The position numbers were made by a program, and so were the translations under genes. The notes below the pieces were generated by a model. That model saw nothing but the letters and a program-made list of their open reading frames with translations. It had not been told where the DNA came from and did no database searches. Shown piece after piece: positions 1 through 8,306 of a stretch of DNA of 42,373 nucleotides. The stretch's first letter is position 1, and every line of letters starts with the position of its first letter. Source of the DNA: JASLBX01 sp036374175 (GTDB lineage: Bacteria; Actinomycetota; Actinomycetes; Jiangellales; Jiangellaceae); NCBI GenBank assembly GCA_036374175.1, contig DASUUH010000086.1, forward strand, positions 1 through 42,373. Direction: 5' to 3'.

Positions 1-219
1 GATGCCCTTGAAGCGGACCCGCTTGTACTTGCCGCAGTAGCACTCCCAGTCGCGGGTCGGACCGAAGATCTTCTCGCAGAAGAGCCCGTCCTTCTCCGGC
101 TTGAGGGTGCGGTAGTTGATGGTCTCCGGCTTCTTGACCTCTCCGTGCGACCACTGGCGAATGTCGTCCGCAGTCGCGAGGCCGATGCGCAGCTCGTCGA
201 AGAAGTTGACGTCGAGCAC
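1..219 (-). CDS. rpoC: RNA polymerase beta' subunit, N-terminal fragment
   Basis: First 73 codons of the beta' subunit of RNA polymerase; the rest lies beyond the left edge. The reading frame starts at a GTG (217-219) with AAGGA about 6 nt upstream and begins VLDVNFFDELRIGLATAD, the usual actinobacterial RpoC start. Cys60 and Cys62 (CYCGKYKRV) are the first two ligands of the N-terminal zinc-binding site. The gene follows rpoB after an 87-nt gap in the same direction and is presumably cotranscribed with it. Confidence 0.97.
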   Translation of the reverse strand, partial: MLDVNFFDELRIGLATADDIRQWSHGEVKKPETINYRTLKPEKDGLFCEKIFGPTRDWECYCGKYKRVRFKGI

Positions 220-306
220 GTTGTTCCTTCTCTCGCTCTATCTCGTCAGGTCAAGGAATCTGATGGGGCCGGGGCCGACGCTCACCGCGCCAGCCCCGGC
301 GCGCCC

Positions 307-3300
307 TCACACTTCCTCGACGCTGCTTGGTTCCTGGCGGGACAGGTCGATGCCGAGCTCTTCGGCCGCCCGGAAGACGTCCTCATCGGTCTCGCGCATC
401 TCGATCTGCATACCGTCGCTGGACAGTACCTCCACGTTGAGGCACAGCGACTGCATCTCCTTGATGAGCACTTTGAACGACTCCGGGATGCCCGGCTCGG
501 GAATGTTGTCGCCCTTGACGATCGCCTCGTACACCTTCACGCGCCCGGAGACGTCGTCGGACTTGATGGTCAGCAGCTCCTGCAGCGCATAGGCGGCGCC
601 GTAAGCCTGCAGTGCCCACACCTCCATCTCGCCGAATCGCTGGCCACCGAACTGGGCCTTACCGCCAAGCGGCTGCTGCGTGATCATCGAGTATGGACCG
701 GTCGAGCGAGCGTGAATCTTGTCGTCGACCATGTGGTTGAGCTTGAGCATGTAGAGATATCCGACCGCCACCGGGTGCGGGAACGGCTCGCCCGACCGGC
801 CGTCGAACAGCTGGGCCTTGCCGTTCTCGTCGATCAGGCGGACGCCGTCGCGGTTCGGCAGCGTCGAGGCCAGCAGGCCAGCGATCTCGTCCTCGCGGGC
901 CCCGTCGAACACCGGGGTGGACACGTTCGTGCCCGGCTCAGCCTCGGCCGCGCCGATCTCGCGAAGCCGCTGCTTCCACTCTGCGTCGTCGCCTTCGATC
1001 TCCCAGCCGGCCTTGGCCACCCAGCCGAGGTGAGTCTCGAGCACCTGCCCGAGGTTCATCCGGCTCGGCACACCGAGCGGGTTCAGGACGATGTCGACCG
1101 GCGTTCCGTCGGCGAGGAACGGCATGTCCTCAACCGGCAGGATCTTGGCGATCACGCCCTTGTTGCCGTGCCTGCCGGCCAGCTTGTCGCCGTCGGTGAT
1201 CTTACGCATCTGCGCGACGTAAACCCGGACCAGCTGGTTGACGCCCGGCGGCAGCTCGTCGCCCTCCTCACGGTCGAAGACCCGGACGCCGATGACCTTG
1301 CCGGCCTCGCCGTGCGGCACCTTCAGCGACGTGTCGCGGACCTCGCGAGCCTTCTCACCGAAGATGGCGCGCAGCAGCCGCTCCTCCGGAGTGAGCTCGG
1401 TCTCACCCTTCGGCGTGACCTTGCCGACCAGGATGTCGCCGTCACGCACCTCGGCGCCGATCCGGATGATGCCGCGCTCGTCGAGGTCGGCGAGCACGTC
1501 GTCGGAGACGTTCGGGATGTCGCGGGTGATCTCCTCGGGGCCCAGCTTGGTGTCGCGGGCGTCGACCTCGTGCTCATCGATGTGGATCGAGGTCAGCACG
1601 TCGTCCTGAATAAGCCGCTGCGAGAGCAGGATGGCGTCCTCGTAGTTGTGGCCTTCCCACGACATGAACGCCGCGAGCAGGTTCTTACCGAGCGCCATCT
1701 CGCCCTTGTCAGTGGACGGGCCGTCGGCGATGACCTGGCTCTGCTCGACCCGCTCGCCGTCGTCGACAAGCGGCCGCTGGTTCATGCACGTACCGGCGTT
1801 CGACCGGCGGAACTTGGCCAGCTGGTAGGTCTGGTACGTGCCGTCGTCGGCCATGACGGTGACGTAGTCGGCCGTGACCTCGGTGACCACACCGGCCTTG
1901 TCAGCGGTGATGACGTCACCGGCATCGACGGCGGCGTGGTACTCCATACCCGTGCCGACCAGCGGCGCCTCCGAGCGCAGCAACGGAACAGCCTGCCGCT
2001 GCATGTTCGAGCCCATCAGCGCCCGGTTGGCGTCGTCGTGCTCGAGGAACGGGATCATAGCCGTGGCCACCGACACCATCTGCCGTGGCGAGACGTCCAT
2101 ATAGTCGACGGTCCCGGCCGGCACCGACTCGAACTCGCCGCCCCGCTTGCGGACCAGCACCCGCTCCTCGGCGAAACTGCCGTCGTCCGCCAGCGGTGTG
2201 TTGGCCTGTGCGATGACGTACAGATCCTCTTCGTCGGCGGTCAGGTAGTCGACCTGGTCGGTGACCTTGCCGTTCTTGACCTTGCGGTACGGCGTCTCAA
2301 TGAAACCGAACGCGTTGATGCGGCCGTACGTGGCGAGCGAGCCGATCAGGCCGATGTTCGGACCTTCCGGAGTCTCGATCGGGCACATCCGGCCGTAGTG
2401 GGACGGGTGCACGTCGCGGACCTCGAAGCCGGCGCGCTCACGGGAGAGACCACCAGGGCCGAGCGCGTTGAGCCGGCGCTTGTGCGTCAGCCCCGCGATC
2501 GGGTTGGTCTGATCCATGAACTGCGACAGCTGCGAGGTGCCGAAGAACTCCTTGATCGCGGCGACAACGGGCCGGATGTTGATCAACGTCTGCGGCGTGA
2601 TGGCCTCGACATCCTGCGTAGTCATCCGTTCGCGAACAACCCGCTCCATTCGGGACAAGCCGGTGCGGACCTGGTTCTGGATGAGCTCGCCGACGGTACG
2701 GATGCGCCGGTTGCCGAAGTGGTCGATCTCGTCGGTCTCGATCCGCACGTTGTGACCATTGTGGACGTACTCGATCTCCCCGGTGTGCAGGCGAACCAGA
2801 TAACGCAGCGTCGCCACGATGTCCTCGACGGTGAGCGTGTTCTGGTCGAGATCGAGATCGAGGCCGAGCTTCTTGTTGACCTTGTAGCGGCCGACCTTGG
2901 CCAAGTCGTACCGCTTCGGGTTGAAGTAGGCGTTCTCCAGCAGCTGCTGTGCGGCTTCGCGCGTGGGCGGCTCACCCGGCCGCATCTTGCGGTAGATGTC
3001 GAGCAGCGCTTCGTCCTGGTTGGTGGTGTGGTCCTTCTCCAGGGTGGCGCGCATCGACTCGAAGTCGCCGAACTCGTCGAGGATCTGCTCGTTGGTCCAG
3101 CCCAGGGCCTTGAGAAGAACTGTGACGTTCTGCTTGCGCTTGCGGTCCAGACGGACGCCGACGGTGTCGCGCTTGTCGATCTCGAACTCGAGCCAAGCAC
3201 CCCGGGACGGGATGACCTTGGACGTGAAAATGTCCTTGTCCGAGGTCTTGTCCAGCGAACGCTCGAAGTACACGCCGGGGGACCGCACGAGCTGCGATAC

Positions 3301-3774
3301 GACAACCCGCTCGGTGCCGTTGATGACGAACGTGCCCTTGTTGGTCATGAGCGGGAAATCACCCATGAACACGGTCTGGGACTTGATCTCGCCGGTCTCG
3401 TTGTTGATGAACTCGGCGGTGACGAACAGCGGCGCAGAGTACGTGAAGTCACGCATCTTGCACTCTTCAACCGTGTTCTTGGGCTCCTCGAATCGGGGGT
3501 TCGAGAATGACAACGACATGGTGCCGGCGAAGTCCTCGATGGGGCTGATCTCGTCGAGGATCTCCTGCAGACCGGACTTGGTTGGCATGTCATTGCGGCC
3601 TTCGGCCTGGGCGGCGTCAACACGGGCCTGCCAGCGCTCGTTGCCCAGCAGCCAGTCGAAGCTGTCGAGCTGGAGGGCTAGCAGGTTCGGTACGTCGAGA
3701 GGCTCTCGGATCTTGGCGAACGAGATACGGCGCGAAGGGTTGGTAGTCTGCGAGGCGGTGCGCGTGGCGGCCAA
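307..3774 (-). CDS. rpoB: RNA polymerase beta subunit
   Basis: Catalytic beta subunit of RNA polymerase, 1155 aa, a normal actinobacterial length. The start is a TTG with AAGGA 7 nt upstream; no better start is seen. The rifampicin-binding cluster is at about residues 412-438 (GTSQLSQFMDQ, then THKRRLNALGPGG). His431 corresponds to E. coli H526 and is unchanged. Asn436 (codon AAC, 2467-2469) stands where E. coli has S531, and Thr replaces N518; see findings. The C-terminal part has the usual GGKAQFGGQRFGEMEVWAL block. rpoC follows 87 nt downstream. A promoter candidate and a strong upstream terminator (see those entries) suggest rpoBC is transcribed at least partly apart from rplJL. Confidence 0.98.
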   Translation of the reverse strand: MAATRTASQTTNPSRRISFAKIREPLDVPNLLALQLDSFDWLLGNERWQARVDAAQAEGRNDMPTKSGLQEILDEISPIEDFAGTMSLSFSNPRFEEPKNTVEECKMRDFTYSAPLFVTAEFINNETGEIKSQTVFMGDFPLMTNKGTFVINGTERVVVSQLVRSPGVYFERSLDKTSDKDIFTSKVIPSRGAWLEFEIDKRDTVGVRLDRKRKQNVTVLLKALGWTNEQILDEFGDFESMRATLEKDHTTNQDEALLDIYRKMRPGEPPTREAAQQLLENAYFNPKRYDLAKVGRYKVNKKLGLDLDLDQNTLTVEDIVATLRYLVRLHTGEIEYVHNGHNVRIETDEIDHFGNRRIRTVGELIQNQVRTGLSRMERVVRERMTTQDVEAITPQTLINIRPVVAAIKEFFGTSQLSQFMDQTNPIAGLTHKRRLNALGPGGLSRERAGFEVRDVHPSHYGRMCPIETPEGPNIGLIGSLATYGRINAFGFIETPYRKVKNGKVTDQVDYLTADEEDLYVIAQANTPLADDGSFAEERVLVRKRGGEFESVPAGTVDYMDVSPRQMVSVATAMIPFLEHDDANRALMGSNMQRQAVPLLRSEAPLVGTGMEYHAAVDAGDVITADKAGVVTEVTADYVTVMADDGTYQTYQLAKFRRSNAGTCMNQRPLVDDGERVEQSQVIADGPSTDKGEMALGKNLLAAFMSWEGHNYEDAILLSQRLIQDDVLTSIHIDEHEVDARDTKLGPEEITRDIPNVSDDVLADLDERGIIRIGAEVRDGDILVGKVTPKGETELTPEERLLRAIFGEKAREVRDTSLKVPHGEAGKVIGVRVFDREEGDELPPGVNQLVRVYVAQMRKITDGDKLAGRHGNKGVIAKILPVEDMPFLADGTPVDIVLNPLGVPSRMNLGQVLETHLGWVAKAGWEIEGDDAEWKQRLREIGAAEAEPGTNVSTPVFDGAREDEIAGLLASTLPNRDGVRLIDENGKAQLFDGRSGEPFPHPVAVGYLYMLKLNHMVDDKIHARSTGPYSMITQQPLGGKAQFGGQRFGEMEVWALQAYGAAYALQELLTIKSDDVSGRVKVYEAIVKGDNIPEPGIPESFKVLIKEMQSLCLNVEVLSSDGMQIEMRETDEDVFRAAEELGIDLSRQEPSSVEEV

Positions 3775-3886
3775 GAGGCGTCCTTCCGAGGTCTTACGGT
3801 CGGAGGTGTAGCGCAGACCTCACCCCAATGTCACCCACGTCGAAGGCGGGCCAGGCAACGATGAGTAGAGGGCAGCGCAAAATGGC

Positions 3887-3916
3887 AGTCTAGCCTATCA
3901 GGCTCACTGCTGTCGA
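3887..3916 (-). promoter_or_regulatory. Candidate rpoB promoter
   Basis: On the minus strand, TCGACA (-35, 3911-3916) and TAGACT (-10, 3887-3892) are separated by 18 nt, close to the vegetative sigma-70-type consensus of high-GC Gram-positives. Transcription would start near 3880, giving a 5' leader of about 105 nt before the rpoB TTG. Supported by motif match and position only. Confidence 0.55.
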
Positions 3917-4034
3917 GTGGCGGTTCGTCATCCCCGGAGACGCTCCGTCATGCTCCGACCATGGCCCGTGGTTCTTGCCTCCATCTCGTGCGCTGCCTAC
4001 TCGGGTCGCGCCCGTGGCGCGTTCTCTGCAGCAT

Positions 4035-4063
4035 CCCCTTGATACCCACTGTTCGTCAAGGGG
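4035..4063. repeat. Short inverted repeat upstream of rpoB
   Basis: CCCCTTGA (4035-4042) and TCAAGGGG (4056-4063) form a perfect 8-bp inverted repeat with a 13-nt spacer, in the 514-nt rplL-rpoB gap (3775-4288). It could be an operator or an RNA hairpin; no family is recognised. Apart from this repeat, the terminator at 4226-4261 and the promoter candidate at 3887-3916, I see no gene in that gap. Confidence 0.4.
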
Positions 4064-4225
4064 TGACACGCCGAGATGTTCGCAGTTGTCCCCTTATGGG
4101 CAGGCCCTTTAGGCGGCCAAATGCGCGAGATGAGTGGTGCGCGAGCCCTGGGCCGACCTGGTCGATGGCGTCGGGGGATCGCAGCTCTGGTCGTGGCCCA
4201 CGGCCAGAGCAGGGGTTCCGAGAAC

Positions 4226-4261
4226 CGAAAAGCCGGCCGACCACGGGTGTGGTCGGCCGGC
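4226..4261 (-). terminator. Intrinsic terminator after rplL
   Basis: A perfect 13-bp GC-rich stem (arms 4232-4244 and 4249-4261, 4-nt loop) is followed on the minus strand by TTTTCGGTT. It lies 27 nt after the rplL stop and about 310 nt before the rpoB promoter candidate. It should end or attenuate rplJL transcription before rpoB. Confidence 0.8.
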
Positions 4262-4288
4262 CTCGTGCAGTACAGCTAGGCGCCTAGG

Positions 4289-4684
4289 TCACTTGACAGT
4301 GACGGTGGCGCCAGCGGCCTCGAGCTGCTCCCTGGCCTTGTCGGCGGCCTCCTTGGTGACCTTCTCCAGGACCGGCTTCGGGGTGCCGTCGACCAGGTCC
4401 TTGGCCTCCTTCAGGCCGAGGGAGGTCAGCGCGCGGACCTCCTTGATGACCTGGATCTTCTTCTCACCAGCGGCCTCGAGGATGACGTCGAACTCGTCCT
4501 GCTCGGCGGCTGCCTCCTCGCCACCGCCAGCGGCAGCGCCAGCAGGGGCGCCGGCGGCGGCCACGACCGGAGCGGCGGCCTTGACGTCGAAGGTCTCCTC
4601 GAACTTCTTGACGAACTCGGAGAGCTCGATCAGGGACATCTCCTTGAACGCGTCAAGGAGATCGTCGGTGCTGAGCTTCGCCAT
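4289..4684 (-). CDS. rplL: 50S ribosomal protein L7/L12
   Basis: Stalk protein of the large ribosomal subunit that recruits translation GTPases; present as dimers bound to L10. The 131-aa product has the N-terminal dimerisation domain (LSTDDLLDAFKEMSL), an Ala/Gly/Pro-rich hinge around residues 38-58, and the C-terminal factor-binding domain (EKKIQVIKEVRALTSLGLKEA). ATG start with AAAGGA upstream. It follows rplJ by 69 nt, the usual order, and is followed by a strong terminator. Confidence 0.98.
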   Translation of the reverse strand: MAKLSTDDLLDAFKEMSLIELSEFVKKFEETFDVKAAAPVVAAAGAPAGAAAGGGEEAAAEQDEFDVILEAAGEKKIQVIKEVRALTSLGLKEAKDLVDGTPKPVLEKVTKEAADKAREQLEAAGATVTVK

Positions 4685-4753
4685 GTTGGCGGTCCTTTCT
4701 TACAGTCGGCTGATTGCCGGGTTTCGTACGGGCTGCGGGTACTCCCCCGGTGG

Positions 4754-5281
4754 TCAGCCCTCGGTCTGGTCGGCTTGCTTCTGACGCAGTGCCTCGACCA
4801 GTCGGGCGGTCTGCGTCAGCGGTGCGGCGAACAACGATGCCGCGTTGGCCATCGACGCCTTCATCGCACCGGCGAGCTTGGCCAGCAGAACCTCGCGCGA
4901 CTCGAGGTCGGCGAGCCTCTTGATCTCGTCAGCAGTCAGCGGCTTGCCGTCAAGCACACCGCCCTTGATGACGAGGACGGGGTTCGTCCGGGCGAAGTCA
5001 CGCAGACCTTTGGCCGCCTCCACCGGATCGCCCTTGACGAAGGCGATGGCGGACGGACCGACGAGCTGATCCTCGAGGCCGTCGACGCCGGCTTCCTTGG
5101 CAGCGAGCCTGGTCAGCGTGTTCTTCACCACGGCGTAGGACGCGTTCCCACCGAGCGACCGACGGAGCTCCGTCAGCTGCTTGACGGTAAGGCCGCGGTA
5201 CTCGGTCAGCACCACAGCGGACGAGCCGCGGAACTCATCCGCGAGCTCGGCGACCGCGGCTGCCTTGTCTGGCCTCGCCAT
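4754..5281 (-). CDS. rplJ: 50S ribosomal protein L10
   Basis: Base of the L7/L12 stalk and, in bacteria studied, autoregulator of its own operon. 175 aa starting MARPDKAAAVAELADEFRGS with the conserved AVVLTEYRGLTVKQLTELRR region at about 22-41. ATG start with AAGGAG 6 nt upstream. It is preceded by a structured leader that ends in an attenuator-like hairpin, and followed by rplL. Confidence 0.98.
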   Translation of the reverse strand: MARPDKAAAVAELADEFRGSSAVVLTEYRGLTVKQLTELRRSLGGNASYAVVKNTLTRLAAKEAGVDGLEDQLVGPSAIAFVKGDPVEAAKGLRDFARTNPVLVIKGGVLDGKPLTADEIKRLADLESREVLLAKLAGAMKASMANAASLFAAPLTQTARLVEALRQKQADQTEG

Positions 5282-5329
5282 GGGACTCCTTCGTGGGTAG
5301 TGCCACCGGCAACCGAAGTGTCCTCAGAC

Positions 5330-5361
5330 AAACGAAACGCCCCGGCGCAGGCACGGGGCGT
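5330..5361 (-). terminator. Attenuator hairpin in the rplJ leader
   Basis: On the minus strand ACGCCCCG and CGGGGCGT pair perfectly over a 9-nt loop (5337-5361), followed by TTCGTTT. The hairpin lies 48 nt before the rplJ ATG and downstream of the promoter candidate, so it looks like a conditional terminator within the leader. Confidence 0.65.
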
Positions 5362-5467
5362 CAGCCATGGCAAGCCCATGGACGATCGTCTCTCACCTGC
5401 GCGGGCCGCCCGCTTGCGCGGAGCCTTCGTCCGACTCGGGTGAATCGGAGACCGGCGGTCTCTGGCA
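5362..5467 (-). ncRNA. Candidate L10 (rplJ) leader
   Basis: Predicted 5' untranslated segment between the promoter candidate and the attenuator hairpin. On the minus strand it contains GAGACCGCCGGTCTC (a self-complementary hairpin) and then a GC-rich arm ending CGCAGGTGAGAGACG, arrangements typical of L10 leaders, where L10-(L12)4 binds a kink-turn RNA to control rplJL. Assignment rests on position plus these pieces; no covariance search was possible. Exact ends are inferred. Confidence 0.5.
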
Positions 5468-5473
5468 TCGACG

Positions 5474-5503
5474 AGAATACGTGCCGCCGCCTGGCCACGC
5501 CAA
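5474..5503 (-). promoter_or_regulatory. Candidate rplJ promoter
   Basis: Minus-strand TTGGCG (-35, 5498-5503), 18-nt spacer, TATTCT (-10, 5474-5479). The predicted start near 5467 gives a leader of about 185 nt before rplJ. It sits 42 nt downstream of the lipoprotein gene stop, so rplJL would be independent of that gene. Confidence 0.55.
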
Positions 5504-5545
5504 ATCGAGGTCCGTCGGGCCGATCATTACCTCGGGTGAGTTCGG

Positions 5546-6388
5546 TCAGTTGCCGCCCATCATTTCCGCGAGTTCGGCAAGCTCCTCTTCACTGAGCTCC
5601 TGGCCGGTCAACTCCTGGAAGAAGGAGAAGAAATCGGTCAACTGATCTGCCGGAGGTTCCTCGACAACGACGTCCTCGCCGTAGTCGAAGAACCGCATCT
5701 CCATCGACCCCTGGCCGTCGAGATCGAAGCTGACCAGCCGAGCCAGGGCGTCGTCGTCGACGAAGAGCGAGAACGTGAACTCTTCGAACGGGACGTCGTC
5801 AGGCATCTGCTCGGACACTCCCAGCATCTGGAGGCTGGCCTCGAGATCCGCGGTGACGGCGTATTCGGTGACCTCAACGCCGTCGACCGTGCCCGAGCCC
5901 ACTTCCTCGACCTCGATCATGTCGTTGTACTCGCTGAACTGCGACTGTAGATCGGTGCCGGCCAGCAGGTTGCTCGTTTCGCCGAGCATCTGCGAGAACA
6001 GATCGTCACCGGCTGGATCCATTACCAACCACCGGTCGTCGCCAGGGAGCCCGAAAATGCCGGTCGACATGTAGATCTTCGTGCCCAGCACGCGAATGTC
6101 ATAACTACCCATGCCGTCAGGCATGGACATGGTCATCGCCACGGCCTGATCGGCCGGGCTCGAACCTACGCTGGCTTCACCGCTACCGGTGACGTCGGCG
6201 CCGTCGACGTCCATGGTCATCTCAAAGCGGTAGCTGCCGGCCTCCCGCTGAGCTTCCTCCATGGCAGCGAACAGGTCGGCGCCGCCCCCCTTGCCTTCGG
6301 TGATGGCGATGGCCGATGCACCTTTGCCGCAACCGGACACCAGCAACCCAGCGGCAATAAGTCCGATGGCCACCTTGGTAATGCGCAC
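5546..6388 (-). CDS. Lipoprotein of the LppX/LprAFG-like type
   Basis: Predicted lipoprotein of 280 aa. I chose the GTG at 6386-6388 because it follows AAGGG by 9 nt and gives a compact signal peptide (VRITKVAIG...) ending in the lipobox LVSGC; an in-frame ATG 21 nt upstream would add 7 residues. The mature part has the sequence character of proteins that fold like LolA/LppX: a repeated SYRFEMTMDV... beta-strand style, a short motif RWLVMDPA, and an acidic C-terminus. LppX/LprG relatives carry lipids through the cell envelope; that role here is by analogy. It lies between rplJ and a membrane hydrolase. Confidence 0.7.
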   Translation of the reverse strand: MRITKVAIGLIAAGLLVSGCGKGASAIAITEGKGGGADLFAAMEEAQREAGSYRFEMTMDVDGADVTGSGEASVGSSPADQAVAMTMSMPDGMGSYDIRVLGTKIYMSTGIFGLPGDDRWLVMDPAGDDLFSQMLGETSNLLAGTDLQSQFSEYNDMIEVEEVGSGTVDGVEVTEYAVTADLEASLQMLGVSEQMPDDVPFEEFTFSLFVDDDALARLVSFDLDGQGSMEMRFFDYGEDVVVEEPPADQLTDFFSFFQELTGQELSEEELAELAEMMGGN

Positions 6389-6430
6389 TTCAACCAACCC
6401 TTCCCCCACATCAACAGCAGGACGGCGACC

Positions 6431-8254
6431 CTAGCAGGTGCCGACAATGGAGATCACGGCGGTGGCTACCGGGCAGTATTCACGAAGCATGGCCCGTAGG
6501 TCTTCGGTGCGATCGACCGGCCAGCCGTCCGGCGGCGCGACTGCCAACCAGGCGTCGACATGCTCAGCCGCGTAGCGATGACCGTACCCGTCCGGAACCT
6601 GGGCGGAGACCGCCATGTCCCCCGTGATCTGCCAGAACGTCACAAACGGGAACCACGACAGGGTCGGCAGGACGTCCTGGGCCAGCGGCTCGGCCATCCA
6701 CGCCGGCTTCGACCAAAGCACGCTCGGCGACAACCAGGCGACCGGATCCGACGCATGCTGCAGGTAGAGAACTCGGGGCCGGCTCCATTCGGCGCCGGCA
6801 CCAGGTGCGTCGCCATGAGCGTCCCAAAACCGCACGTGCCGGCCCGCGTCGATCACGGGCTGTACCACGAAAGAGCCCGAGTCACGGCCCGCAGTGAGCT
6901 CGCGGCGCAGTTGCGAGCTATCCGGTGCGCCGACCCACAACGCGCCGTCGACTCTAGCCCTGATGTCCTGCACATCGACGAAAGCCCCGGCGCTGCCCAT
7001 CGCCCCGAGACTCTCGCCATAGACCACCAGGCGTGGCCGGGAGTCGTCAGGAAGCTGTAGCCACCGCGTGCGTACGGCGTCCAGCAGCGCACTGGCAGCC
7101 GCCCTCGCCTCACTCTCGTCGACGAGGAACGACAGCCAACTCGGCAGGTACGAGTACTGGATTCCGACGATCGCGGTGTCGCCCAAATGCAGATACTCGA
7201 GGGAATCAGCCGCCGCTGGGTCGATCCAGCCCGTCCCGGTCGTCGTGGCCACGACGAGAACAGCCCGCTCGAAGCCCTGGGTGCGCTCCAACTCCCGGAC
7301 GGCAAGCTCCGCCCGCTCGTCGAGATCCTCGGCGGCGTCAATGCCGACGTAAGCGCGTACCGGCTCCACGGCCGGACGGCCGGCGAATTCTGTGATGTCC
7401 GCCGCCGACGGCCCACTTCCGATGAACTCACGGCCTTTGCGCCCGAGCGATTCCCAGCTCACAAGTGAATCGGGCCCACCTGATCGCAGTTCGCTCGCCG
7501 GTTCCACGGACGTATCAGACGTGGTGTCGTTGAGCGCCTCGAACATGTCGTTGGCGGCACCCAACAAGGTCGGGTAAAGCAAACCCGTCCACGCCCAGAA
7601 CGCGATCGCCCCGACCGAGAGCACCGACGCAGCGGCGGCGACCGGCACCGGGACGCGCCGGCCGAACAGCCGGTGCAGCCAGCGGTCGAACGCGCGAATC
7701 GTCCGGCCGATGGCCAGGAAGAACAGGAACACCCCGGCCGCGATCCCGACCACAAGGAAGTAGTGGTTCGGCCCCGGGCCGTCGCGTTCCATCAGTGCGC
7801 TGAGGTCGGACTGCCACGCCGAGGAGGCGATCAGGTAGGCCGCGCCGGCGACCGTTCCGGCTGAAAGCAGCGTGATCCAAGCCGCCTGAACGACGCGCTG
7901 CGAGGCTGATCGGTTAGGAGCCGCCAAGCGTTTGACGATCCGAACCACGCCACCGACCAGGCAGCCGAGTAGATACCCGATGGTCACGGTGATGCCCGAC
8001 AAGACCGCCTGGTAGATCCACGTACGGGGCAGCAACGACGGGGTCAGCGACAGCGTGAAGAACCAGAACGCACCGACCAGCCCGGCGAAGTCGAGCCGCA
8101 GCCATCGCCAGAACCCACGAACCGGAGCCGCTGCGGCACGGCGCAACGTCACTGCGACGCTGCGCGTTACCGGCCCGCCGCGGTCGATTTGCCCCGACCC
8201 CGACGGGGCTCGGTTCCCGGATCGCAGCCGCTCAAGATCCGGTGGATACGCCAA
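6431..8254 (-). CDS. Membrane-anchored alpha/beta-hydrolase family protein (Abhydrolase_9)
   Basis: 607 aa from the longest frame. About five hydrophobic segments lie in the N-terminal 235 residues (near 55-75, 82-102, 125-145, 166-185, 205-232). A C-terminal hydrolase domain begins near residue 297 (VEPVRAYVGIDAAEDLDERA). The nucleophile elbow is GESLGAMG with Ser415; motifs TGTGWIDP and QYSYLPSWLSFLVD are typical of this actinobacterial family. Substrate unknown. The start is unsure: the TTG at 8252-8254 has no good ribosome site and lies just after a hairpin; a GTG at 8150-8152 is an alternative that keeps all membrane segments. The downstream lipoprotein gene is 42 nt away. Confidence 0.8.
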   Translation of the reverse strand: MAYPPDLERLRSGNRAPSGSGQIDRGGPVTRSVAVTLRRAAAAPVRGFWRWLRLDFAGLVGAFWFFTLSLTPSLLPRTWIYQAVLSGITVTIGYLLGCLVGGVVRIVKRLAAPNRSASQRVVQAAWITLLSAGTVAGAAYLIASSAWQSDLSALMERDGPGPNHYFLVVGIAAGVFLFFLAIGRTIRAFDRWLHRLFGRRVPVPVAAAASVLSVGAIAFWAWTGLLYPTLLGAANDMFEALNDTTSDTSVEPASELRSGGPDSLVSWESLGRKGREFIGSGPSAADITEFAGRPAVEPVRAYVGIDAAEDLDERAELAVRELERTQGFERAVLVVATTTGTGWIDPAAADSLEYLHLGDTAIVGIQYSYLPSWLSFLVDESEARAAASALLDAVRTRWLQLPDDSRPRLVVYGESLGAMGSAGAFVDVQDIRARVDGALWVGAPDSSQLRRELTAGRDSGSFVVQPVIDAGRHVRFWDAHGDAPGAGAEWSRPRVLYLQHASDPVAWLSPSVLWSKPAWMAEPLAQDVLPTLSWFPFVTFWQITGDMAVSAQVPDGYGHRYAAEHVDAWLAVAPPDGWPVDRTEDLRAMLREYCPVATAVISIVGTC

Positions 8255-8258
8255 GCCA

Positions 8259-8298
8259 GCAGCGCCCGACCCACGCCGAGTGGATCGGGCGCCGCTGG
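8259..8298 (-). terminator. Hairpin after rplA, possible terminator
   Basis: On the minus strand an imperfect GC-rich stem (CAGCGGCGCCCGATCCAC against GTGGGTCGGGCGCTGCTG) lies 8 nt after the rplA stop. It lacks a clear T-run, so it may be a weak or Rho-assisted terminator, or a processing site, before the hydrolase gene. Confidence 0.45.
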
Positions 8299-8306
8299 AC
8301 TGGTGC

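Noticed and set aside
145..3510. A 1121-codon open frame on the plus strand opposite rpoB
   Set aside because: It is the antisense shadow of rpoB in GC-rich DNA: no ribosome site, no domain, and composition dictated by rpoB codons.
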